Shown here piece after piece: positions 1 through 11,082 of a stretch of DNA of 64,000 nucleotides. The position numbers and the translations under genes were made by a program. Position 1 is the stretch's first letter. Every line of letters begins with the position of its first letter. This stretch comes from Gonium pectorale (taxonomy: Eukaryota > Chlorophyta > Chlorophyceae > Chlamydomonadales > Volvocaceae): NCBI GenBank assembly GCA_001584585.1, contig LSYV01000002.1:5887019-5951018 (forward strand). The letters are read 5' to 3'. Below the pieces are notes generated by a model. That model searched no databases. It was not told where the DNA came from and saw only the letters and a program-made list of their open reading frames with translations.

Positions 1-220
1 GGGAGGGGAAGCGGGAGGGGAGAGACGCAGCGGCTGGCGCAGGGCTGCCGGCTGCCCGGCCCGCTTGCCGCCCGAGCTGGCCCCAGGCCGGAGCGCGCAC
101 GTGCAGAGAGCCCATCTCGGCACCTGGAGCATCCCTCACCTCCTTCCGTGCTGGCCTCTCTTGGACCTCTCGTTGACCCCGTCCCGGGCTGCCTGCCTGC
201 CTGCCTGGCTGCGCGCCCAG
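1..220. other. Intron, possibly with an upstream exon fragment, of the helicase gene
   Basis: The first supported exon begins at 221 after the acceptor GCGCCCAG. The preceding 220 bases should be intronic or include the end of an earlier exon, but I could not fix a donor. Nothing else is recognisable here. Confidence 0.5.
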
Positions 221-3055
221 GTGCTCGACGTGGCCTCTTCGCTGCTGCGGCGCTACCACTGGCTGGTGGCGGGGCTGCTGATCGGCGGCGAGAACCGCGC
301 GCACGAGAAGGCGCGGCTGCGCAAGGGCGTCACGCTGCTGGCCGCCAGCCCGGGCCGCCTGCTGGACCACCTCAACAGCACCGCGTCCTTCAGGACCAGT
401 GAGTGGGGCACGCCGGTGGGGCCCTGGATGCCCGCACCTGTCGATGGGGCTCGCGTCAGCAACATTGCCAGGGCGGGAGCGGTCGCCTTGAAGAGAGGCG
501 GGCCAGGACGCTTACGCAAGGGGATGTGCGCGATGCGGGAGCAGGAGGGCACGCCCTAGGGGGACATCGTCCGGCGCATCCCTCGAGCCGTAGCCCCCTG
601 GCCGGCATCCGACGCTGCTCCCCATCAACGGTGGAGAGCGCGTTGCAACCTCGGTACCCTCCATGCCCTTCCCGGGACCCCCACCCTCCCACACACATAA
701 TAGGTGAGCTTCGCTGGCTTGTGTTGGACGAAGCTGATCGGCTGTTGGACCTGGGCTTCGAGGCCAAGCTTCGGGAAATCACCGAGCTGCTGAACAGGCG
801 GTCAGCAGCGGCGGAGGGGGCGGAGCAGAAGAACTGCGAGGAGGAGGCCGGCGAGGAGGATGAGGAGCAGGAGGATGTCGAGGGCGGTAGTGGGAGAGGG
901 GGAGGCGGCGAGGGGAAGGGGAAAAAGGCGGGCGGCGCGGGAGGGAAAGCGCAGCGAGGTGGCGGCGGCGGAGTCGGGCCGCTGGAGCGGCGGCGCACTG
1001 TGCTTCTGAGCGCCACGCTGCACCGGCAGCTGGGCGCGCTGGCAGAGCTGGCGCTGCAGGACCCTGCGGTGGTGGGCTTTGAGATGAAGCAGGTGCGCGG
1101 GGGCGGAGGCCGGTTTGAGTGTGGGTGGTGGAAAGTGCGGGGGAGCGGGATGTCAGGGGAGGGCGGGGGTTAGGGCGGGGGAGGGCAGCGCGCGGGGTTC
1201 GGAGAGGCGCCTGAGGAGGAGGTGCCATGTTAACCGGCAGCCTACCAACCGATCGGGGTCCGCTGCCGGTCCCAATGCGTCATGCCGCCCTGGGCCCCCT
1301 CCTCACGCGGGACGGGACAAAACGCTGCTGGCGCCCAGCTCGTCGTTCCTCGTACCCTTTCTTCTTTACACCACCACCCCCTTACACTGCTCCACCCCAA
1401 CTGCCCTCACCACCCGCACAGACGAGCTCGGGGACGCAGCTGACCGCAGCGGCCTCCGCCGGGAACCCGTCCGCCCTTCCCGAGGGGGACGACGGCACCG
1501 CCGGCCTGTCCACCTACAGCCTGCCCGCCAGCCTGCGCCAGAGCTGGGTGGAGGTGCCCGCCAAGGAGCGGCTGGCGGCGCTGGCGGCCCTGCTGCGCAG
1601 CCGCACCGCCCGGCAGCGGGTGGGCGGCACCAAGGTGGTGGTGTTCCTGTCGTCGTGCGACGGGGTGGAGTTCCACCACCACGTGCTTGGGGACATGTGG
1701 ACCGCGGTGGCGGGCGGGCCGCTGCTGCCGCGCCGCTGCGCGCTGCTCAAGCTTCACGGCGACATGCCGCAGCGCGAGCGGACGGAGACGTTCGGCAGCT
1801 TTGCAAAGGTGGGGGCCGGGCCGTTGGCGGTCGGGCGGGCGCGTTGCGGGGAGGCAGTACCGGACGGGGCAGCAGGAGGGCGTTCGCTGGACGGGTAACC
1901 CCACAAAACTGGCAAGCCTGCTGTCTGTCGGCGATGGACGCACATTCGAAGGTCGGGGTTCGGGGTTCCGCCCACCCGCCCCCCGCGCTCCTCCCGCCCC
2001 GCCCCCGCGACCCCCGCCTCGCTGCTGCAGGAGGGCGACGGCGTGCTGCTGTGCACCGACGTGGCGGCTCGCGGCCTGGACTTCCCCAACGTCACCACCA
2101 TCATCCAGTACGACGTGCCCGGGGCGCCGTCAGAGTGAGTGGCCGGCTGGGCGGGGTAGGGTAGGGCCGGGGTCGGGTCGGAAGGTAGTGAAGAAGGGAA
2201 ACGGGTCGCGTCGCGGACACCGAATCGCATACGCAATGGAAGAACGGACGGACGGAAGGGCAGTAGGGCCGGTTGGGCTGAGGGCATGGTGGACGCCAGG
2301 GCGTCTCGGCCGCAGACAGGCGCGCCTCGCGGAGCCTCCTGCTCCGCCGCACAGGCGTAAGTCGCTGTCGCGCCGCCTGCCTGCCTCGTATATCTTATTG
2401 ACCTGCCTACCCACCTATCCAGGTATCCTTGCGCTCACCGCCCTCCTACTTACAAGCCCCCCACCCCACCCCACCCCACCCGGCCCCGCCCCACTCCTCC
2501 TCAAGGTACGTCCACCGCGTGGGCCGCTCCGCCCGCATGGGCGCCACCGGCGAGGCTGTGCTGCTGCTGATGCCGCACGAGGTCCCGTACGTCAACCTGC
2601 TCCGTTCCAAGGGGGTGCTGCTGGAGCAGGAGCAACTGGACAAGCTGGCGCGGTGGATGCCTACGCCGCCGCCCGAGGCGGCGCCACCGCTGAAGCGCCG
2701 CGACGGCGCCGCCGACGGCGGCGGCGCGGCACGCCAGCTCGCGCAGCATTTCCTGCGGCTGCTGGCGGGTGCGGTGTCGCGGGATCCGCATGCCGCGCAG
2801 TTGGCTAACGACGCGTTCCGGTCGTACGTGCGGGCCTACGCGACCCATGGGTCGGAGCTCAAGCCGGTGTTCTCTGTGCGGAACCTGCACCTGGGGCACG
2901 TGGCGCACGCGTTCTGCCTGATGGAGCCGCCGCGAATGGTGGGCGGCTCCGGCACGGCGGCGGAGCGCAAGCGGCGGAAGCGCGAGGCGCTGGAGGCGGC
3001 GGACGCATCGCGGCGGCGCAAGATGAAGCAGGCGGCGCGGCGGGTGGCGTCGTGA
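221..3055 (+). CDS. DDX31: DEAD-box RNA helicase of the DDX31/Dbp7 family, 5' end outside window
   Basis: ATP-dependent RNA helicase expected to act in the nucleolus in large-subunit ribosome assembly. Visible exons: 221-398, 704-1092, 1422-1808, 2031-2134, 2506-3055; all GT-AG and phase-consistent, giving about 535 residues. Motifs in order: SPGRLLDHL (Ib region), [13 protein letters not shown] (motif II), LLSATL (motif III), KVVVFLSS (IV), [14 protein letters not shown] (V) and [15 protein letters not shown] (VI), then the basic C-terminal extension typical of Dbp7/DDX31, with lysine/arginine-rich end [20 protein letters not shown]. The Q motif and motif I (Walker A) must lie upstream of the window. 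Between motifs II and III there is a long Glu/Gly-rich insertion (roughly 830-970). Family assignment rests on the C-terminal region and the motif set; another nucleolar DEAD-box paralogue is less likely. Confidence 0.92.
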
Positions 3056-3893
3056 GGCGGTGTGTCGGTGACGGGAGTAGCGGCATACGCGCTGGCGCGA
3101 GCGCCTCCCGACATAGTGCTTGCGTTCCGACGGACGAAATTGTCATCTCAGTTGCCCTCTTCATTAAGTGCATGGCCATGGCCTGTGACCCAGTGTCTGT
3201 AAACCATTCCGGCTGTACTGGGACTCGCAGCGGCAGGTGCAGTCAGCACCGACGTGCATGTTGATGTGGGTGAACCCAAGGAAGCCCTGGATGAACCTTA
3301 AGAGCACGCGTGTGCAATGGACGACTAGTAGTACAGATTGAGACGGGCAGGACGCCTGATTATGTATCAAGTTGCCTGGTCGTCACGTCTTTCTCTGTGT
3401 CTGGCCCTGACACCGTGACGCCAGGGCAGCCCCTCTGGCAGCAATCAACAAGATGTAACATAACACGATGCCACCACACCCAGTCAACATCCGCCACAGT
3501 CTGTCCATCATCCAAAATCCGGGTTGCGGGTTGAACCTTCCGTGTTTCGCCCTTCTTCCTCCCTCCTTCCTGCCGCATTTCCCCATGACCACCAAGCATC
3601 AGTCCGAGTCATTGTTGTACATCTGTCCCCCCCAGAGACGCTCGGCGTCGGACACGCGTCTTGCGCAGCACCCGCAGCGCTGGTGAGGCTCAGACTTTAC
3701 CCACTCTGTGTCGTGTGCCTATATGCAACTGTGCCGATCTTTGCGGCCACCGCCTGCTACGCTGCTATTGTACACGTTGAGCTCATGTCTTCTCCCCATC
3801 CGCCGGACAGCATCCTGCCAAGGCCCTGGCACGTGCCTGGCCCGGCCTGGCCAAATGCCGCCCGCGCTGGCCCCCCGCCCACCCCGCCCACGT
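3056..3893. other. Convergent intergenic region between DDX31 and CHMP1
   Basis: It holds the 3' untranslated regions of two convergent genes. No open frame with coding character was seen. TGTAA occurs on the plus strand at 3198 and again near 3455. Confidence 0.6.
3198..3202 (+). terminator. TGTAA polyadenylation signal, probable 3' end of DDX31
   Basis: TGTAA is the standard polyadenylation signal of chlamydomonadalean algae. This copy lies 143 bases past the helicase stop codon. Confidence 0.5.
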
Positions 3894-5417
3894 CTACCGC
3901 CCTCGGAGCTCCGCCAGGCGCGCGGTGAGGTCGTCCTCCGCCTTGGCCGTCGGCCGAGCGGCCACCCCCGCCGAGGGCATCCCCACCGCCAGCTCCAACC
4001 CGTGCTCCTCCGCCACCTGCCCCATGAGCGCAGTGACCTCGTCCTCCGGCGTGGACAGGCTGGCCTGCGCGCCCATCACATCGTCCACCACCTGGGTCTG
4101 CAGGTCCAGGTTTTCAAACTGCTTCTCGAACTGCGGGAAGGGGAGGAGCAGAGCAGGGAGGCAAAGAAGGGGAGAGGAAATATATATTGTTGTGGGAGGA
4201 CAGATCATACTACTACTTCGTAGACGGGGTGGCTTGGGTGCGGGCGAATCGGGCGAGAGGAGGCGACGGGGCGCCGCGCTGCAATGGGCGCCGCGGGCAT
4301 GGAGGAGCGCTAAGAGTATTGCGTGTGGCGACTTCACCGGCGCAAGGTCAACTAACGCCGCACTGGAGGCTCCAGGTGTGCAAGCGCCCGGCTTCATACT
4401 TCGCATCGCCAGCGCCGCCCGGTCGCGCACCTGCGTCATGGTGTTGGCGATGGCCTCCAGGCTGTTGGACGCCATAGCCTTCTCCAGACTCTTGACGATG
4501 CCCGCCATGTTCTTCTGGACCTACGCGGTGCAGAACCGAGCAGGCAGGCAGGCATAGCGGGTCAGCGATTTCCTCACGAGCTCGGCGACACGACCTGAGA
4601 TGCCGCAGTGTAAGGGTTGACAGCAATCCCTTCCGTCCGCCCCCGCGGGCCACGCCACCGTCGTTGTCGCCTCCGACTGTGCTGCCAGGCAAAGCATCCC
4701 CCCACCCACCCACGTCCCCGCCCCCACCATCTGCATCTTGGCCTGCGTCTCCAGCCTGCTGACCACCGCATCCAGCCGCGACGCCAGCTTCATGTAGTTG
4801 AGCTGCTCATTTTTCTTGCGGATGGCGTTCTGCGCGTAGATCTTGGCGCCCTCCATGTTGCCCTTCTCAATGGCCTTCTTAACCTGGGGAGCCAACGGAG
4901 GAGGAGGGATGAAGGGAGGAGATGAGGGTGTGCAGGATAGGGCGGGCATGTGGGTGGCTTAGGTCGCGTCAAGCGGCGTGTGGCGGAATCAGCTTCCCGG
5001 CTACGGTATGTGGACGGACCACCGCCCTGGGACAAGGTAACCTACCCTGGGCAAGAGGTTATATAGGCAGGTGCCCTCTTCCGTGTGAACTCGCAGTGCA
5101 ATACCCCGCCCCCGGCACCGGGCCCGGGTGCTTCGTCCAGCTCCGACCGGTGGGGACACAGTGGTTGGTATGATCAGCACCCACCCGCCCTCCCCTAACG
5201 CGAGCTCGCTGCAGCGCCCCCACGTCAGTGTATCAAATACTCGGCGTGAGGTACTTCAGGCGCGAGCCGCCCCTGGTAGCGGCCCACGGGCCAAACCCCA
5301 CCCCACCTTCAGTTTCTCGGCCTTTTCTTCCTTCTCGCATTTCACAGCTGAGCGCGCGAGCTGTTTCGCAGTGAATTTGAGATTGAAGATCTGGTCCAAA
5401 AGCTTCTCTCCACCCAT
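3894..5417 (-). CDS. CHMP1: ESCRT-III subunit CHMP1 / Did2 (Vps46)
   Basis: Small coiled-coil ESCRT-III protein that recruits Vps4 and related MIT-domain proteins to endosomal or other membranes during scission. Exons on the minus strand: 5417-5307, 4883-4728, 4520-4431, 4130-3894; every junction is GT-AG and in phase 0, giving 197 residues, essentially the length of animal CHMP1 (about 196). The N terminus ([20 protein letters not shown]) has the basic helix-1 character of the family. The central segment [22 protein letters not shown] and the later [16 protein letters not shown] match CHMP1 closely. The end, [11 protein letters not shown], is the MIT-interacting motif (MIM1). ATG at 5417 gives the expected N terminus. 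It is divergent from the gene starting at 5879, 461 bases away. Confidence 0.96.
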
Positions 5418-5878
5418 GGTTCACTTGGGCGTAGCCGAGAGCAGATGGGTTGGAGAAGAGCCCGCTGGGCCTGTGCTTGAATCTACACACTGGTCGGTTG
5501 TCACTTTGATAGCGATATGGCCCTCCGGTAGGCTGGGCTCTGCGTGTGCGCCGGTCCGAGAGGTGTTCTTTTGGGTGCGGACACAGGAGTATGACGATGC
5601 ACACTGCGGCAGGGACAAGGGTGCACACGTATCGTATAAACGCCAAGTCCCAGCTTCCTTTGCCGTGTGCCGTGCAGTGCCGTCCCGTCCTCTTCTGTCT
5701 CGATCCAAACCCGTATGCTTTTCAATTCACTTGCCTCGTATACATTGTTTACATGACAGCCTAACCAAACCGCCTGCTGACACTCGTGCCCTGTGTTTAG
5801 TTGGTCGAACGGAACAGTTCGCAGCGCTCTCGCGAAGCATGTTGTGATCTAGCATAGAAGCATAGAGTGCGTACAAGA
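5418..5878. promoter_or_regulatory. Divergent promoter region between CHMP1 and the gene at 5879
   Basis: These 461 bases separate the start codons of two oppositely transcribed genes, so they must hold both promoters and 5' untranslated regions. No specific element was identified. Confidence 0.5.
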
Positions 5879-7835
5879 ATGAGCAACGCTGGGCGGGGAC
5901 CGCTTGACCAGTTCTACAAGGACTGCTTGCGCATAGGCTGCCTTAAGGCACGTCTGCAAGCTTGGGAATGAACCGAACGCCCCTGGGCCCCTCATTCCTG
6001 ACACGTCCTGGTCGGCCACGCAGTGTTTCACGCACTTTCACCTGTACCTCAAGGGGAGGGAGGAGCTCGTCGTCACCATCTATACCGGGTTGCAGGTTAC
6101 AACGCGACCGCAGCCTAACTTTAGGGCCATCAAGGGGTGAGGCGGGAAACTGTGACACGGGGCTCGTGCCAGCCAAGGGGGCCTGCGCGTATTGCTGCAA
6201 GGCGGCACAGCTCGGCGGGCTCGGAGCCCACCCTGCGTTCGCATCCTCGCTGGCAGCAGAGGAATCAGTACCGCACAGGCTGACTCCGGGTATGGCCGCT
6301 GTCCACGCCGCCAGCTCCAAGCGGCAACTGACTTGGCAACGGACAGCGCCCGACACCTGTCCGACGCCCGCACCGCCCCATTACGTGCCCTACCCTCCAC
6401 CCGTCCGGCGCAGGAATGGCGACCCGCTGCCCCCGGCCAGCCCGGCCAGCCATGAGCTGGACATCCACAACCCGGACGTGACGGTCTTCCTCATCGGGGC
6501 ATACGCAAAGTATAACTGGCCCTACGTCTGGGTAGGAAGGGCGTTCGGTGTCGGTGACTCGCATAAGGGGCGTGTGCAGAGTCAGGCCGGATCGGGCGCT
6601 CCGGTGTTGGGAGTTCCCTTATGCGGACTCGCTCGGGCTCAAGGGGTTCCCAAGCTGGGCACATGTAGTGGGCTGCATCCCTAAATTGCTCGGGCGGGCG
6701 TGATGGCGCTGCTGTATTCTTAGCAGGGTCTGCAGTAAGATGCGGCATGGACAGCGGGTGGCTCCCGCGCGATGCGACGCAGAGCTAGGGGGTGGGCACG
6801 GTGGGTCGGCGGCGACGTTGCACGCCTCACGTGCCATTCCCCTCCTCCCTGGGCCATGCCTACGCCGCAGCTGCGGTCTGTGTCTCGGCGGCGCGCCAGC
6901 GACGACATCGATGCGCCGTTGGATCTCCCGACCACCAAGAACTGGAAGAGCATGGGTGCGTGCTGCGCGGGGGGGCGGGCGAGGGCGGGGCGCACACGAT
7001 GGTTGCAGGCGCCATTCCAAATCCCGTGCGGCTCTACTCTTGTATTCATGCCGCGCAGAGTAACTAAATCGCTCGGGCTGAAGTACCCACCTGATTGACA
7101 GGTTCTGGCTCTCATCCGTGTGAATTGTGTTTGGCCTGGTTGCATTCCGCTGGCGGTGGCTTCCATTAGTTAATGGCAGTCGTAGAAAGCAATGTAGAAC
7201 ACATGTGTATCCGCATCCCCCGCCCAGGCCTGCGCATCTGGCACATCCTGGAGGAGCTGGTCAACCTCAACATGTTCCCGCAGCCCGCCAACCCCTTCGA
7301 GGTCAACTTCGAGGCGCTGCGGGAGATGCCCGAGCTGGAGAGAGCACTGCAGGTGCGGGGACGCAACTGGAGGGGTTCGAGGCGCTCCCTGGGAGAGCTT
7401 AGAGAGGCAGGCTCTCTATCGCACCAATGTGCTTGCATGCAAGCCCCGCGCACTTTCGTGACCTCCTGCTCTCTTGCGCTACCTGACCGCCCTGCGGTTG
7501 GGAAAGCCTGACTGTGCCGTCCCACAACACCTGTGCAGGCCGGGGCCATCGCGTCATTCCTCCGAGAGCTGCTCCTCAGCAGCTGCACGCGGCCGGACCT
7601 GGTGCAGCAGGACTTCCAGGAGTGCGTTAACATGCACTTCGCGCTCATGCCCAAGATCACACCGCTCATACCAGGCCCTTCGGCTGCCGTGCAGAGCACG
7701 CAGCAGCAGCAACAGCAGCAACAACAGCAGCAGCAGCAACAACAACAGCACTATCAGCAGCTTCAGCAGCAGCAGATGCAGCAACAGCAGATGTTCCAAC
7801 AGCAGCAGCAGCAATTTCCGTCACAGCAGCGCTGA
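5879..7835 (+). CDS. Unrecognised conserved-looking protein with C-terminal polyglutamine tail
   Basis: I do not recognise the family. Proposed exons: 5879-5947, 6024-6136, 6414-6531, 6871-6955, 7228-7352, 7539-7835, giving 268 residues with all phases consistent. The first intron would start with GC (AAG|GCACGT); the nearest GT donor breaks the frame. The N-terminal half is rich in aromatic residues ([40 protein letters not shown]). The middle has a basic-acidic linker ([12 protein letters not shown]). The C-terminal half is helical ([28 protein letters not shown]). The tail, about residues 225-268, is nearly all Gln from CAG/CAA runs. There is no signal peptide or membrane segment. The Gln tail suggests, but does not prove, a nuclear or scaffold role. 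Confidence 0.75.
7699..7830 (+). repeat. CAG/CAA trinucleotide tract encoding polyglutamine
   Basis: Imperfect CAG/CAA repeat inside the last exon of the preceding gene. It stays in frame and encodes long Gln runs interrupted by His, Tyr, Leu, Met and Phe. Such tracts vary in length between strains. Confidence 0.9.
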
Positions 7836-8816
7836 GGCCCGCTGTGTACTGCATGCGGCGGACATGGTGTGGGGACGGTCCGATAACTGGGCGATGAACG
7901 CGGTGGGGCTTTGCGGAAGGGCAACAGGCTGACGGGCGCAGACTGTTGGTGGGCACATGTGGCTCGGGTGTAGGTACGGCATTACTGTAGCGAGGCGCGC
8001 GCGATGGTGAATGACCATTGAAGGTCCTAGGGACTGACACCAACCGGTGTGCGCAGGAACATGCGTACGTGGCTTGGAGCTGCTACGACTGTGTGATGGG
8101 TGCCACTGTGATTTCCTTTTCGGCAACCAGGAGTGGTGCTGCTCGCCTCGGCCGACATGGGCCCTCAACTTTGATGGGGGGGGCAACTGACATGCGGGGT
8201 GTCCCACGGTTCAGTTGCTGATGGGTTGCGTGGCCGATCGGATTGCCGGACTCTTCTTGGACGAGCAAGGCGAGTGTTGGCCGTCACATTGCATTATGGA
8301 CGGCTTGGTCAGCGGCCCTGTGTCGGGCCATGTTGCTGGGACGGACCTTCAATAGCTCATGTGCCACGGGGTAGCGGTGTAGATGTACAGGCAGGTTCAG
8401 GCTGGCGGCGGCAGGCGGATTCTGGCTGGCTGCTGCTGGACGTTCGTTGGGTGGTGTCGGGACGGGTATAGGTATCGCCGAGTCCCGTGCTGAAGAGCTG
8501 TCAAGGTCAGGAGGATGCAAGCGCTCTGCAACGCTTCCTCGGTATACTCACAGTTACGGTGCTGTGGCAAAAAGACACATGGCACCGCATGCACGCAAAG
8601 CCTCAGAAGCCCCGCCAACCGCCCCCCCTATCTGGCCATAATGACGCCTCCAGAAGGCATCATCGCACTTGCGAGGATGCCACGTTGCCACCAGGTCCGG
8701 GGTGACCAGCGTGTCGCCACTGTTGCAACGACCTGCAACCGATGTACGAGGCTACGGGCTATGTGGTCCTGGGTTCAGGCTTGCGACGTAGACTTCGTGA
8801 CAAGCTACCCCTCAAA
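7836..8816. other. Intergenic region
   Basis: It contains the 3' untranslated region of the polyglutamine gene and the promoter and leader of the next gene. No coding exon or repeat family was recognised, and no TGTAA was found. Confidence 0.5.
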
Positions 8817-10033
8817 ATGGCATTCTCTAGCATGAAACTTACCAACGCCAAGGCTTCGGCCCTTAACCGTCGACACGCCCTCATTCGGCCTCAGCGACGC
8901 TCCCTCGCTATCAGTGCAAAGCTACGACCAGCGAGCGAGCCACACATTCAGCTGGGAACGGCAAAGCTTCCAAAGTGAGCCCACTGCTGATTGTAGTAGG
9001 ACTCGACGAGCGCGGGCTGATGATCTAAAATATCTATGACGGTATCAATTTGCAGCGATATCAACCAGCCTGCCTTCGCGGAGTATATCTATCAGTGGGC
9101 TGCCACGCTGACGCAGGTATGTGGCAGGGTGTTGCGGAACCAGCCGGCCAGGCCCGAGTACCCAGACTTGAACCACGACTGGGCCAGGAGACCCGCCCCT
9201 ACCCTGCCACCCACACATTACCCGTCCTCTCGCACAGTCCTCCTAGAGTGGCCCCCTCCTGCCGTGCTCCTGTCACGCTTCTGCTGCCCCCATCACAGTC
9301 GGGCGCAAACTTCCCCTTCATCCTGCCGGTGAAGGCGGATAAGTACGATGACGGTTTCAAGGTATATAGCGTGGAGAGGGAGGGATTTACAACGTGGGAG
9401 GGACGGCCTTGGACCCATGTACTACCCAAGCTTTCCGGCTTCCGCATTCCGTATGTTGCCCTGAATGACCCTCTGACTTGTGGCGTCCATCCCCTGGTCA
9501 GATCTCGCTGCTGAAGAAGATGCCCGCGGGCAATTTCGATAGCGCGGGTGAAATCCAGGGTACCATCGAGGACATCCCCGGCAAGGTATGTCCCGGTGCA
9601 CTGTCAGGGCCGTTCACGGTCGCGCCCCCCGCTTGACACTGCCCACGTCACCCCGGGCTGTCATGTCTCTTCCCGGCTGTACGCAGGGCTCCGTCTTTAT
9701 GATTCGCTTCTTTGAGGGACCCGCGGGCCTGGTCGACCGGAGGTGCGTGTGAAGCTGTGAACATCATCACACCGATTCAGGGTTTGCCAATTCTCTGTCT
9801 TAACGCCACTCAGAGCAGCGGTTTGCGGTAATTTCGCTGTGTGTTCTATGTGCGTGACACCTGTCGCTGTGTGTGGTGAACATCCGCCTGTCTTTGGACC
9901 CGCATGCAGGACCGCGCCGCCCACGGACCCGCAGCAGCGGCTGTCTGTGGTGATCGACTCGCTGGTGGACGTGGAGACCATCATGAACACATTGCCCTCG
10001 GCCCTGCGCAATGGTGTGGCCAAGTGCAGATAG
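8817..10033 (+). CDS. Unrecognised protein with probable chloroplast transit peptide
   Basis: I do not recognise the family. Six exons, all GT-AG with consistent phases: 8817-8974, 9056-9116, 9299-9361, 9502-9585, 9687-9742, 9910-10033; 181 residues. The first ~45 residues are Ser/Ala/Arg/Lys-rich and lack acidic residues (MAFSSMKLTNAKASALNRRH), as in algal plastid transit peptides. The mature part begins near NDINQPAFAEYIYQWAATL and contains FPFILPVKADKYDDGF, ISLLKKMPAGNFDSAG, VFMIRFFEGPAGLVDRR and a C-terminal helix (VIDSLVDVETIMNTLPSALR). It looks like a small soluble alpha/beta protein with no membrane segment. The choice of ATG at 8817 rests on the transit-peptide character downstream. 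A mitochondrial destination is an alternative. Confidence 0.82.
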
Positions 10034-11082
10034 GTGCGGTGCCTTCCTGCGGCTGTCCCGTTTGCGGTACCACCGGCAGCATCCGCACACGGAGGGCGCT
10101 GGTGATCTATGTGCAGTTAGAAGTGCAAGGAGTAGAAGAAACCAGTGCGCTTCAAGCGCCAGGGAGGCATATCTACGGATGTGGCCATCTTGCGCGCATG
10201 TGCGTTGGGCGGACTGCCGTCAAGGCGGTGATGGGCGGCGCATTCAGCGCGCAGGGATGGAGGTTGGACTTGGGCATGCGGACTGCAGATTTGCGCACCC
10301 TCTATGGGTGAACTGCCTCCGCATCGCCCTCAGTCCGGACGGACCGGTGCACTAGCGATTGTGGCGCCTCAGCGTGAGTGTAAAACACGCTTCCAAGGAT
10401 CTTGAAGGGAGTTTCCCGGGTTCCAGGTTCCTATGCGACTTGTGCGTGATGGCCAGCGCGCCTATGCCCGTCGCACATGTAGCTGCGTGTCTTCTACGGC
10501 CATAACGATGAGCATGAGAGTTTCATGCGTGTCCGACGAGTCTGAACGGAACTGTGCGGCGCTCAGCTCCCGTGCGCCTTATGAGGGGATGTCGCATCAG
10601 GGTACTCACCTTGTAGATTGTTAACTTATTTATCGTAGTACTGCATAGAGGTCATCTGCCTAGTAATGTTGCTGAACCTTGAACGGCACGAACCAAGGGT
10701 CACTTGGGCCCGCCTCTCGCGTGTAGCCGCCTGATGGCAAAGTACGCAAATGCGCAAAAGCTTCAAGCATGGCACATGCAATTGAAGGGATCGCGTGGCG
10801 GTTCAACCGCTCCGTTCCGCAACACCGAACGGATTCTGCATTGGACGGCAGGCTTCGCTAGTGTCCTTGTACTTGCAGCAGCACCTCCAACGTATCAGTC
10901 TTGTCCGGAATCCAAGGCGCAGACCAGTGAACCCTCTGTCACAGACCGCGACAATCAAGAAGCCTTAGTTGGCGGCAATACAGGATATACATAATACTAT
11001 TATCGTAACATACCTAAACGTTTCCGGAAGCGTAACGCCAACAGTTGTTTTTCGCCAGTGAAGACGCGAAGTCTCTTGCACC
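10034..11082. other. Intergenic region upstream of the fibrillin gene
   Basis: It holds the 3' untranslated region of the preceding gene and the promoter of the PAP/fibrillin gene. I see no exon with splice support and no repeat. Confidence 0.5.
10379..10383 (+). terminator. TGTAA polyadenylation signal
   Basis: TGTAA 346 bases after the stop codon at 10033, in the same orientation; the likely 3' end of the plastid-protein gene. Confidence 0.45.

Noticed and set aside
84..114. LAPGRSAHVQ, resembling helicase motif Ia (LAPTREL..Q)
   Set aside because: Only about half the residues fit, no donor follows it, and the exon beginning at 221 continues in a way that does not require it. Probably coincidence.
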